A DNA stretch of 8,932 nt from UBA830 sp036339975 (lineage in GTDB: Bacteria; Pseudomonadota; Alphaproteobacteria; MPNO01; UBA830), in assembly GCA_036339975.1 (NCBI GenBank), contig JAYYZV010000050.1:1-8932 (forward strand), given 5' to 3'. The position numbers and the translations under genes were made by a program. The notes beneath the pieces were generated by a model. It searched no databases. It saw only the letters and a list, made by a program, of their open reading frames with translations, and was not told where the DNA came from. Of the stretch, positions 1 through 7,049 are shown one piece after another. Positions within the stretch are counted from its first letter, which is position 1; every line of letters starts with the position of its first letter.

Positions 1-578
1 GTGAAATCAACTCCATGACGATTTCCTACGGCTACGGCCTAGCGGTCAGCCCGCTTCACCTAGTCGCAGGAGTTTCGGCCATAGTTAATGGCGGGATCTA
101 TCGCTCACCTACACTTATTCGACGCGATGCAGGTGAAACCGTCATTGGCCGGCGTGTGATATCGAAAGAAACGTCCCAGAACATGCGCCGCCTGATGCGG
201 CTGGTCGTTGAATATGGCACCGGGCGAAATGCGGCAGCGACGGGTTATCTGGTCGGCGGAAAGACTGGGACAGCCGAAAGGGTGTCGAGCCGCGGATATA
301 AGAAGAAGGAATTAATTTCGTCCTTCGTCGCCGCTTTTCCAATGCACAAACCAAAATATGTCGTCCTCGCCATGCTGGAGGAAGCGAAAGGCACCAAGGA
401 AACCTTTGGATATGCAACCGGCGGCTGGGTAGCCGCGCCGGCAGTCGGCGCCATCGTCCGTCGCATCGGCCCCGTATTAGGCCTGCGTCCCGTCAAAAAC
501 AAAGATATCGCGCGTCGGGCTCTGTCGGTGAAAATTACGGACAAATCTGACCGGGGACAGCGGATTGCGGCTCATTGA
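1..578 (+). CDS. ftsI: FtsI / PBP3 septal peptidoglycan transpeptidase, C-terminal part (5' end outside window)
   Basis: This is the C-terminal end of the division-specific class B penicillin-binding protein, a periplasmic D,D-transpeptidase anchored in the inner membrane, which cross-links septal peptidoglycan made by FtsW. The reading frame is open from the left edge (first whole codon at position 3, reading EINSM), so the ATG at 15 is internal and not the start. The segment TISYGYGLAVSPLHL matches the conserved stretch before the last active-site box in PBP3 proteins. The KTGT box (third transpeptidase motif) is at 261-272, followed by AER. The SxxK and SxN boxes, the pedestal domain and the membrane anchor would lie upstream. 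After the fold ends there is a short basic, polar tail to the TGA at 576-578. The stop lies inside the start of murE (14-bp overlap), consistent with one operon. Identity is secure; only the missing N-terminal part is unknown. Confidence 0.96.
   Translation, partial: EINSMTISYGYGLAVSPLHLVAGVSAIVNGGIYRSPTLIRRDAGETVIGRRVISKETSQNMRRLMRLVVEYGTGRNAAATGYLVGGKTGTAERVSSRGYKKKELISSFVAAFPMHKPKYVVLAMLEEAKGTKETFGYATGGWVAAPAVGAIVRRIGPVLGLRPVKNKDIARRALSVKITDKSDRGQRIAAH
553..567 (+). promoter_or_regulatory. Weak ribosome binding site and TTG start proposed for murE
   Basis: GGGGA at 553-557 lies 7 nt before TTG 565, inside the last codons of ftsI. It is only a partial Shine-Dalgarno. The ribosome finishing ftsI stops at 576-578, just past this start, so re-initiation could make up for the weak site. 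Protein alignment favours this start, whereas Shine-Dalgarno strength does not. Confidence 0.5.
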
Positions 579-2022
579 CCTAATCGCAGGAGATAAAACA
601 CAGGTGACTCTGACGGCCAACATTGGTGAACTAGATATTACCGGATTGACCGCAGATTCCCGGGCCGTGCGCCCCGGGTTTCTGTTCGCAGCCTTGCCGG
701 GATCTACCGTGGACGGCCGCGACTACATTTGCGCCGCGATAGAAAGCGGAGCCGCCGCCATTCTTGCCCCGAATGGCACCGACGTCTCGGACAGGGCAAT
801 CATAATAAGAGCCGCGGACACCCGAGCGACACTGGCACATATGGCAGCCGCCTTCTATGGCGAACAGCCTGACATAATCAACGCCGTGACAGGTACCAAT
901 GGCAAAACGTCGGTTGCGCATTTCACGCGTCAGCTATGGTCAAGATTAGGTAACAGTGCGGTAAGTATCGGCACGTTGGGCCTTCAGATGATGGACGGAT
1001 CAACGAAGCCAACCCTTACCACGCCCGACCCCATCACCCTGCATGCCGACTTGGCCAGGCTCTGCCGACAAGGTGTAACACATGCAGTGCTGGAAGCGTC
1101 CAGCCATGGCCTCGACCAGCGCCGAATAGACGGCGTGCACTTGACGGCCGCCGCATTCACTAATTTTACAAGAGATCATCTGGAATATCACGGTACGGTC
1201 GAGAATTATCTCGCGGCCAAGGCCCGCCTGTTCGGCGAACTGCTGCCCCGTGACGGCGTTGCCGTATTAAATGCAGACGCCCCAGAATTCGGGTTGCTCT
1301 CGGAACTTTTTCGCGGCCGCACCCTGACATATGGGCGCACCGCATCCGACATTGTTTTACACGATGCCACACCCACACTTCTGGGCACCTCTGCCAAACT
1401 GTCGGTAATGGGACGCGACCTTGACCTTAAACTCCCGTTCGCTGGTGTATTTCAGACTAACAACGTCCTGTGTGCCGCCGGTCTCGTCATCGGTAGCGGC
1501 GCCGACCGGGACGCTGTAGTCGCCTGTCTGGACACGCTGGAAGCCGTACCCGGTCGGGTGCAGCTTGCCGGCAAGGTATCTGGTGGCAGCGTCTATATTG
1601 ATTACGCCCATACGCCCGATGCACTCACACAGGTTCTTGCTGCTTTGCGCCCTCATGCGGCGGGACGACTAATTCTGGTTATCGGCTGCGGCGGAGACCG
1701 TGATCGCGGCAAGCGCCCCATTATGGGTAACATATCCGCGCGTCTTGCAGATGTCACAATCGTGACAGACGATAATCCACGTTCAGAGGATGCTTCGCAG
1801 ATCCGGTCGGAAATCCTAGCTGCTGCGCCAGATGCCAGAGAAATAGGGAATCGGTCGGACGCGATCCAAGCGGCTATCGCGGAAATTTCTGGAGGGGATA
1901 TTGTTGTAATTGCAGGCAAAGGTCACGAAACCGGTCAGATCTTCGACGATGAAACCCTCCCCTTCGACGACCTTCTTATAGCGCGTACCGCCATTGACGC
2001 CGCAGGGGGTAATTTATCATGA
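565..2022 (+). CDS. murE: UDP-MurNAc-L-Ala-D-Glu:meso-diaminopimelate ligase (MurE)
   Basis: Cytoplasmic ATP-dependent ligase that adds the third stem-peptide residue to UDP-MurNAc-L-Ala-D-Glu. The 485 residues are close to the family size (495 in E. coli). Visible landmarks are the substrate-binding N-terminal domain with DSR (31-33), the P-loop GTNGKT (110-115), the SSHGLDQ stretch, K219 in AAKARLF as the likely carbamylated lysine, DYAHTPDAL (346-354), and GCGGDRDRGKRP in the C-terminal domain. DNPR at 403-406 and GKGHE at 451-455 are the signature of the meso-DAP enzyme rather than the lysine enzyme. The start is TTG at 565: the frame is closed by TGA at 529-531, and no in-frame ATG occurs before residue 93. 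The N-terminal LIDLIAG aligns with LRDLLA of E. coli MurE, which supports TTG over the later GTG at 604. The gene overlaps ftsI by 14 bp and murF by 4 bp. Confidence 0.97.
   Translation: MRLIDLIAGDKTQVTLTANIGELDITGLTADSRAVRPGFLFAALPGSTVDGRDYICAAIESGAAAILAPNGTDVSDRAIIIRAADTRATLAHMAAAFYGEQPDIINAVTGTNGKTSVAHFTRQLWSRLGNSAVSIGTLGLQMMDGSTKPTLTTPDPITLHADLARLCRQGVTHAVLEASSHGLDQRRIDGVHLTAAAFTNFTRDHLEYHGTVENYLAAKARLFGELLPRDGVAVLNADAPEFGLLSELFRGRTLTYGRTASDIVLHDATPTLLGTSAKLSVMGRDLDLKLPFAGVFQTNNVLCAAGLVIGSGADRDAVVACLDTLEAVPGRVQLAGKVSGGSVYIDYAHTPDALTQVLAALRPHAAGRLILVIGCGGDRDRGKRPIMGNISARLADVTIVTDDNPRSEDASQIRSEILAAAPDAREIGNRSDAIQAAIAEISGGDIVVIAGKGHETGQIFDDETLPFDDLLIARTAIDAAGGNLS
588..606 (+). promoter_or_regulatory. 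Alternative ribosome binding site and GTG start inside murE
   Basis: AGGAG at 588-592 is followed, after 11 nt, by an in-frame GTG at 604-606 (residue 14 of the longer reading). This is a better Shine-Dalgarno than the one before TTG 565, but this start would drop the LIDLIAG segment that matches the N-terminus of other MurE proteins. The AGGAG also simply encodes part of AGD, so it may be chance. Confidence 0.3.
2004..2021 (+). promoter_or_regulatory. Ribosome binding site and start of murF
   Basis: AGGGGG at 2004-2009 sits 9 nt before ATG 2019, within the murE C-terminal codons. Together with the ATGA stop/start overlap at 2019-2022 it supports coupled translation of murE and murF. Confidence 0.65.
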
Positions 2023-3428
2023 CCCCCCCGCTGTGGACTTCATCAGACGCCGCATTGGCCACCGGCGGCATCGTAACTGCGGATTGGGTAGCCACAGGCA
2101 TTTCAATCGATACGCGGACTTTGGATGCAGGAGATCTTTTCATCGCGCTAACTGGTCCGAACTTCGACGGCTGTGACTTCATAGATGCGGCGTTCGAAGC
2201 GGGCGCATCAGCGGCAATGGTAGAGCGCAAAGCAGCGCTCGGAAATCGACCGGGGTTGATAACCTCCGATACTCGCGAGGCAATGGAAGCACTGGGTGCG
2301 GCCGCTCGAACTCGATCCCACGCAAAAATTGCGGCGATCACGGGGAGTGTTGGCAAAACCGGAACTAAAGACGCTGTAGCCCATGTTCTATCCGCCCAAG
2401 GAGAGACCAGTTACAGCAGAAGCAGCCTAAACAATCACTGGGGCGTGCCTTTGTCGGCAGCGCGCATGCCAAGCAACGCGGATTTCGCCGTCTTTGAAAT
2501 TGGCATGAACCACCCGGGGGAAATCACTCCGCTCGTGAATATAGTTCGACCGCATGTCGCCGTCGTAACTGCAATCGCATCCGCGCACCGCGAATTCTTC
2601 GACTCGGTCGAAGGAATAGCGCGGGCGAAGGGTGAAATTTTTTCCTGCATCGACGGCGGAATTGCCATCATTAACCGAGATACAGAATATTTCTCATTAT
2701 TGTCGGGTCTAGCGGAGGATGCCGGCGCCAGGGATGTCGTCTCGTTCGGTCGGCATTCAGACGCAGATATGCGACTGGTCGAATACCTGCCCGACGCAAC
2801 TGGTAGCTCCATCGTTGCACTCTGGCAGGGAGAACCGATCCCCTACCGGGTAGAACAGCTCGGCGTGCACTGGGCCTATAACAGCCTCGCGGTAATAACC
2901 ACGGCGGAAGCGATGGGCGCCGACATGCACCGGGCAGCGGGGGATTTGGCAACCCTACCTTCGATACCGGGGCGTGGCGCCGTTTATATTGTACCCTGGG
3001 AAAACGGCACGATCCGACTAATAGACGATTCCTATAATGCGAATCCAAGATCCATGAGCGCCGCGCTGGAGACGCTGGGACTTATGCAACCGGATGGCGG
3101 CCGTCGCGTTGCAATCATTGGCGACATGCTGGAACTGGGCGACACATCCCGCGACGCCCATGCACATCTAAAAGATCACATTGAAAATAACAGTGTAGAC
3201 ACGGTGTTTCTCGCGGGCACTGAAATGGCAGCGTTGGCGGACAAGCTCGACAAGGCACGCATCGGCGGGGCAGCCGATACCGCCGACGCTCTGCTACCAG
3301 CGATCCTATCGGGACTTCAGGCTGGCGACGTCGTGACCGTCAAGGCGTCCAACGGTATCGGACTTGACCGGATTGTCGACGCTTTGAGGAAACCCGAAAC
3401 CTCTCGCAGTGCCGCGAGCAACGACTGA
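2019..3428 (+). CDS. murF: UDP-MurNAc-tripeptide:D-alanyl-D-alanine ligase (MurF)
   Basis: Last cytoplasmic Mur ligase: it joins D-Ala-D-Ala to UDP-MurNAc-tripeptide using ATP, giving the pentapeptide used by MraY. It has 469 residues (452 in E. coli). In order there are an N-terminal UDP-substrate domain with DTRTLDAGDLF (residues 31-41), the P-loop GSVGKT (109-114) continuing as GTK, NNHWGVPL, the FEIGMNHPGEI segment of the central domain, and DDSYNANP (336-343) opening the C-terminal domain. The SVGKTGTK and NNHWGVPL forms are typical of alphaproteobacterial MurF. Near the C-terminus the expected KGS reads KAS at 442-444, a mild oddity. The start is ATG 2019, which shares four bases with the murE stop (ATGA), with AGGGGG at 2004-2009 at good spacing. 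A run of seven C follows at 2023-2029 but does not disturb the frame. It ends 18 bp before mraY. Confidence 0.96.
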   Translation: MTPPLWTSSDAALATGGIVTADWVATGISIDTRTLDAGDLFIALTGPNFDGCDFIDAAFEAGASAAMVERKAALGNRPGLITSDTREAMEALGAAARTRSHAKIAAITGSVGKTGTKDAVAHVLSAQGETSYSRSSLNNHWGVPLSAARMPSNADFAVFEIGMNHPGEITPLVNIVRPHVAVVTAIASAHREFFDSVEGIARAKGEIFSCIDGGIAIINRDTEYFSLLSGLAEDAGARDVVSFGRHSDADMRLVEYLPDATGSSIVALWQGEPIPYRVEQLGVHWAYNSLAVITTAEAMGADMHRAAGDLATLPSIPGRGAVYIVPWENGTIRLIDDSYNANPRSMSAALETLGLMQPDGGRRVAIIGDMLELGDTSRDAHAHLKDHIENNSVDTVFLAGTEMAALADKLDKARIGGAADTADALLPAILSGLQAGDVVTVKASNGIGLDRIVDALRKPETSRSAASND

Positions 3429-3431
3429 AAT

Positions 3432-3449
3432 AGAGGATCCAAAAGCATG
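3432..3449 (+). promoter_or_regulatory. Ribosome binding site and start of mraY
   Basis: AGAGGA at 3432-3437 lies 9 nt before ATG 3447 in the 18-bp gap after murF. It is the only good Shine-Dalgarno in the window that lies wholly in non-coding sequence. The gap is too short for a full promoter or an intrinsic terminator. Confidence 0.75.
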
Positions 3450-4535
3450 CTCTACAATCTTCTGTTTCCCCTGGCGGACGACATCAGCGCCTTCAACCTC
3501 TTCCGCTACATAACGCTCCGGACCGGTGGTGCAACAGTCACTGCCCTATTAGTCAGCTTTGTACTGGGGCCAGCGGTCATTCGGTGGCTTAAGACAAAAC
3601 AGGTGGGGGGACAGCCGATCCGTGAGGACGGCCCCAAGTCACACCTTGCATCCAAAAAGGGCACGCCCACCATGGGCGGGATCTTGATTCTATTCGCGCT
3701 CGGAATCGCGACCGTGTTGTGGGCAGATCTGACAAATCAGTATGTGTGGGTAGTGCTATTGGTAACACTCGGATTCGGCGGGATCGGCTTTATAGATGAC
3801 TACAAAAAACTGACTAAACGATCCAGTGACGGCCTGTCCGGACGGGCAAAGCTGATCCTACAAATCATAATAGGTGGTGCCGCGGCGATCTGGATCACGG
3901 CGATATCGGAACCGGAGATTTCATACGGTCTTGCCATTCCATTCGTGAAAGACTTCCTGGTGCAGCTGGGTTGGTTTTTCGTGCCCTGGGCAATCATCGT
4001 AATGGTCGGAACATCTAACGCGGTGAACCTGACCGATGGGCTTGACGGCCTCGCCATTATGCCGGCTCTGATCGCCGCCGCGTGCTTCGCGCTGATCGCC
4101 TACGTGGCCGGCAACTTCGTTTTTTCGAATTATCTGCAGATCCACTTTGTTCGTGGCTCTGGCGAACTGGCTGTCTTTTGCGGGGCATTGGTAGGCGCAG
4201 GGCTTGGGTTCTTATGGTTCAACGCCCCTCCTGCGATGGTGTTTATGGGTGACACGGGTGCCCTAGCTATTGGAGGGGCGCTGGGCGCCGTCGGCGTGGT
4301 GACCAAGCATGAGATTGTACTTGCAATTATCGGCGGGTTGTTCGTGCTAGAGACAGTTTCGGTGATAGTCCAAGTTGCATCCTTCAAATTAACCGGAAAA
4401 CGCATATTCCGGATGGCACCGCTTCATCATCACTTTGAGCAGAAAGGCTGGGCTGAACCAACCATTGTGATCCGCTTCTGGGTCATCGCGTCGATTCTCG
4501 CGCTCATCGGCCTAGCAACTTTGAAGCTAAGGTAG
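3447..4535 (+). CDS. mraY: Phospho-N-acetylmuramoyl-pentapeptide transferase (MraY)
   Basis: Polytopic inner-membrane enzyme that moves phospho-MurNAc-pentapeptide from its UDP carrier to undecaprenyl phosphate, making lipid I, with Mg2+. At 362 residues it is almost exactly family length (360 in E. coli). About ten hydrophobic segments can be seen. Conserved cytoplasmic motifs are all present: QPIREDGPKSHL and TPTMGG near residues 56-78; the aspartate pair D117-D118 in DDYKK; NLTDGLDGL (194-202); GDTGALA with D269, the counterpart of E. coli D267; and the HHHFE signature (327-331) in the late cytoplasmic loop. ATG 3447 has a clear Shine-Dalgarno and the N-terminal MLYNLLFPL followed by FNLFRYITLRTGGA looks like alphaproteobacterial MraY. 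The TAG stop at 4533-4535 is 10 bp before murD. No unusual features. Confidence 0.97.
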   Translation: MLYNLLFPLADDISAFNLFRYITLRTGGATVTALLVSFVLGPAVIRWLKTKQVGGQPIREDGPKSHLASKKGTPTMGGILILFALGIATVLWADLTNQYVWVVLLVTLGFGGIGFIDDYKKLTKRSSDGLSGRAKLILQIIIGGAAAIWITAISEPEISYGLAIPFVKDFLVQLGWFFVPWAIIVMVGTSNAVNLTDGLDGLAIMPALIAAACFALIAYVAGNFVFSNYLQIHFVRGSGELAVFCGALVGAGLGFLWFNAPPAMVFMGDTGALAIGGALGAVGVVTKHEIVLAIIGGLFVLETVSVIVQVASFKLTGKRIFRMAPLHHHFEQKGWAEPTIVIRFWVIASILALIGLATLKLR

Positions 4536-4545
4536 GCCTGCAGAG

Positions 4546-5928
4546 ATGATCCCCGTTATTTCCCGTCATTCACAGCGCATCTCCGTCTTTGGCCTCGGCG
4601 CATCCGGGCTAGCGACAGCGCAGGCGCTATCATCGGGCGGAGCGGTGGTGTCGGCATGGGACGATAAACTCGATCGCCGCGCCAACGCCGTGAATGAAAA
4701 CATTGTGCTCGCCAACCCCATGGCATTCGACTGGTCAACACAGGATGCGCTGGTTCTCAGTCCGGGCGTAGCATTGAGCTATCCAGCACCCCATCCGGTC
4801 GCAGCCGCGGCAAAGGCGGCCGGCAAACCCGTGATCGGTGATATCGAGCTCTTATTCGAGAACGCGAGTGAAGCCAAGCTGATCGGGGTTACCGGCACCA
4901 ATGGAAAATCTACAACTTCGGCCTTGATACACCACATTCTCCAGTCGGCAGGAATCCCCGTCCAGATCGGCGGCAATTTCGGTCCTCCAGCACTCAGCCT
5001 TAAGCCGGTTAAGACGGACGACACCATCGTGCTGGAACTATCCTCTTATCAGTTGGATTTAATTGAAAACGCGGCCTTCGACGTTTCCGTGTTCTTGAAC
5101 TTAACGTCGGATCATCTAGACAGGCATAGAGACATGGAAGAATACGCGGCCGCAAAGAAGCGTATATTCCAAAATTCCAGAGAAACAGAGCAAACCGCAG
5201 TTATCTGCGTGGACGATGTTCACGGCAACGCCATAGCCACCGAGTTGTCAGACCGGGCGGGATGGAACGTGATTCGAGTATCGGCAAGTCAACAGCTTTC
5301 GGACGGGGTCAGTGTCGTTGATGGCATCCTGACCGACCGGGACGGATACCGGTGCGATATTTCGGAGGTTGAAACTCTTAGCGGACCGCACAACTGGCAA
5401 AACGCAGGTACAGCATGGGCCACCGCCCGCGCAAGGGGAATTGCGCCCGATGTGATCGCGATAGCGTTCCAAAATTTTCCCGGCCTCCCGCATCGGCTGG
5501 AAACCATCACGACGATGGGCGGTATCCGTTTTGTCAATGACTCCAAAGCAACGAACAGTGAAGCTGCAGCCCATGCACTATCCTCTTTCGACAACATCTA
5601 CTGGATTGCCGGCGGTATAGCCAAAGTTGGGGATCTCGCTCCAACGCTGCCTGTCCTGCGCCGGGTGCGAAGGGCGTATTTGATTGGCGAGTCGGCTGCT
5701 GACTTAGGCAAAGAACTATCAAGACAAGGTGTTTCTGTGTCTCAATCGGGGGACCTAGCAACAGCGTTGAATGATGCCAGGGAAGATGCGATTGCCGACA
5801 AGTTGAAGAGCTCAGTCATCCTTCTTTCGCCAGCTTGCTCCTCATTCGATCAGTACCCTAATTTCGAGGAACGGGGTGATCATTTCCGAGAGCTAGTGCT
5901 GTCTCTTGCTATTGAGGGTACTGCATGA
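4546..5928 (+). CDS. murD: UDP-MurNAc-L-alanine:D-glutamate ligase (MurD)
   Basis: Cytoplasmic ligase adding D-Glu to UDP-MurNAc-L-Ala with ATP, the step between MurC and MurE. It has 460 residues (438 in E. coli). An N-terminal Rossmann-like domain carries VFGLGASGLA (14-23) and SPGV (72-75). The central ATPase domain has GTNGKST (117-123) with P-loop K121, ELSSYQLD (164-171), NLTSDHLDRH (185-194) and K204 in AAKKRIF as the likely carbamylated lysine. The C-terminal domain shows PHR (315-317), DSKATN (332-337), SPACSSFDQ (428-436) and FEERG (440-444), all expected in MurD. ATG 4546 gives MIPV, a common start in alphaproteobacterial MurD. The Shine-Dalgarno is poor: only AAGG at 4529-4532, 13 nt away, so the start rests on protein similarity and on position just after mraY. 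The stop overlaps ftsW by 4 bp. Confidence 0.96.
   Translation: MIPVISRHSQRISVFGLGASGLATAQALSSGGAVVSAWDDKLDRRANAVNENIVLANPMAFDWSTQDALVLSPGVALSYPAPHPVAAAAKAAGKPVIGDIELLFENASEAKLIGVTGTNGKSTTSALIHHILQSAGIPVQIGGNFGPPALSLKPVKTDDTIVLELSSYQLDLIENAAFDVSVFLNLTSDHLDRHRDMEEYAAAKKRIFQNSRETEQTAVICVDDVHGNAIATELSDRAGWNVIRVSASQQLSDGVSVVDGILTDRDGYRCDISEVETLSGPHNWQNAGTAWATARARGIAPDVIAIAFQNFPGLPHRLETITTMGGIRFVNDSKATNSEAAAHALSSFDNIYWIAGGIAKVGDLAPTLPVLRRVRRAYLIGESAADLGKELSRQGVSVSQSGDLATALNDAREDAIADKLKSSVILLSPACSSFDQYPNFEERGDHFRELVLSLAIEGTA
5914..5927 (+). promoter_or_regulatory. Ribosome binding site and start of ftsW
   Basis: GAGGG at 5914-5918 is 6 nt before ATG 5925. The start overlaps the murD stop as ATGA (5925-5928), a usual arrangement for coupled translation. 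Confidence 0.7.
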
Positions 5929-7049
5929 CCGTTTTCGCGCGCTCTGACACTTCGGTACTTGGCCGCTGGTGGTGGACGGTCGACCGTTGGACACTTACCG
6001 CTGTAGGCGCTCTCACCGCTTTTGGAATTATCATGGCGCTCGCCGCGAGCCCGGCGGTCGCAGAACGAGTCGGACTCGATTATTTTTATTTTGCACGGCG
6101 GCAGCTTATCTATCTGCCGGTTGCCTTCGTCATGATGTTAGGCGCTTCGTTATTGTCCCCCACGGGCGTGTTTCGCGCGGCAACCGTCACACTGCTCATA
6201 TTTGCTGCGCTTGTCGTAGCAACATTTGTGATTGGGACCGAGATCAAAGGCGCCCGCCGATGGATCGGTATGGGCCCCTTCTCCATCCAACCCTCGGAAT
6301 TTCTGAAGCCCGCTTTCGCGGTTGTAGCGGCTTGGCTTCTCGCATCAGCCCGGACCGGTCATATCGCGTATGGTAATATGTTTTCGATTGCCGCCCTGAG
6401 CACCTTGGTTGGATTATTGTTGCTACAACCCGATGTGGGGATGGCGGTCGTTATCTCTGCGGTTTGGGCTACGCAATTTTTTCTGGCCGGGTTACCACTA
6501 TACTGGGCAGCGTTAATGTTGATCGGAGGCGCCGGCGCGCTGGTCGGCGCGTATTTCATGCTGCCCCATGTTGCCAGTAGGATTGATCGATTTCTCGATC
6601 CGTCGTCGGGCGACAGCTACCAAATTGATCGTTCGCTAGAGGCCTTTATGAACGGTGGTTTGTTCGGCCGCGGGCCGGGTGAAGGAACCGTGAAGGAAGT
6701 TCTCCCGGACGCCCATTCGGATTTCGTATTCGCCGTCGCCGGCGAAGAATTCGGGCTGTTCATATGCCTGATTATTGTTGGCCTGTTTGCCTTCGTTGTC
6801 CTGCGTGGTTTTGCTAGGGCACTGCAGGAAACCGACTTGTTCATCTTGCTAGCGACATCGGGGCTGCTGGTCCAGTTTGGCTTGCAGGCGATCATCAACA
6901 TGGGCTCCACGCTGCGGTTGATGCCTACCAAGGGCATGACGCTGCCGTTTGTGTCATATGGAGGATCGTCGCTAATTGCGATGGGCCTGTGCGTCGGTTT
7001 TCTGCTTGCCCTCGGTCGTAAACGCGTTGGGCCGGAGTCTCTGCGATGA
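5925..7049 (+). CDS. ftsW: Septal peptidoglycan polymerase FtsW (SEDS family)
   Basis: Inner-membrane SEDS glycosyltransferase that polymerises lipid II at the division site, working with the transpeptidase FtsI encoded upstream. The 374 residues hold about ten hydrophobic segments (roughly from 24, 60, 85, 127, 153, 172, 194, 272, 303 and 345). Family motifs seen: KGARRWI (108-114), IQPSEF (121-126), HSDF (264-267) where D266 corresponds to the catalytic aspartate of SEDS proteins (E. coli FtsW D297), AGEEFGL, and PTKGMTLPFVSYGGSS (334-349). It is shorter than E. coli FtsW (414), mainly at the termini; the cytoplasmic N-terminus RWWWTVDRW is typical of alphaproteobacteria. RodA is a paralogue with a similar core, but the position between murD and murG and the linked ftsI argue for FtsW. 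It overlaps both neighbours by 4 bp. Confidence 0.95.
   Translation: MTVFARSDTSVLGRWWWTVDRWTLTAVGALTAFGIIMALAASPAVAERVGLDYFYFARRQLIYLPVAFVMMLGASLLSPTGVFRAATVTLLIFAALVVATFVIGTEIKGARRWIGMGPFSIQPSEFLKPAFAVVAAWLLASARTGHIAYGNMFSIAALSTLVGLLLLQPDVGMAVVISAVWATQFFLAGLPLYWAALMLIGGAGALVGAYFMLPHVASRIDRFLDPSSGDSYQIDRSLEAFMNGGLFGRGPGEGTVKEVLPDAHSDFVFAVAGEEFGLFICLIIVGLFAFVVLRGFARALQETDLFILLATSGLLVQFGLQAIINMGSTLRLMPTKGMTLPFVSYGGSSLIAMGLCVGFLLALGRKRVGPESLR
7034..7048 (+). promoter_or_regulatory. Ribosome binding site and start of murG
   Basis: GGAG at 7034-7037 is 8 nt before ATG 7046, inside the last ftsW codons. The start shares ATGA (7046-7049) with the ftsW stop. Confidence 0.65.

Noticed and set aside
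659..678. CCCGGG repeated at 659-664 and 673-678, able to form a 6-bp GC stem with an 8-nt loop early in murE
   Set aside because: It lies in conserved coding sequence (around DSRAVRPG), has no U tract and is not at a gene boundary. Regulatory folding near the murE start cannot be excluded, but there is no positive support.
2022..2030. Run of seven C just after the murF start, possibly a slippage or frameshift site
   Set aside because: The murF frame reads through it directly into a conserved domain, and both neighbouring genes are intact, so no frameshift is needed to explain the sequence.
3429..3446. Possible promoter or terminator between murF and mraY
   Set aside because: Eighteen bases contain only a ribosome binding site; there is no inverted repeat with a T run and no room for -35 and -10 boxes outside murF coding sequence.
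1313..5154. The 8-base palindrome GCGGCCGC recurs near 1313, 2299 and 5147
   Set aside because: Each copy falls in ordinary alanine/arginine codons of murE, murF and murD with no shared context, spacing or symmetry, so they look like chance in GC-leaning coding DNA.
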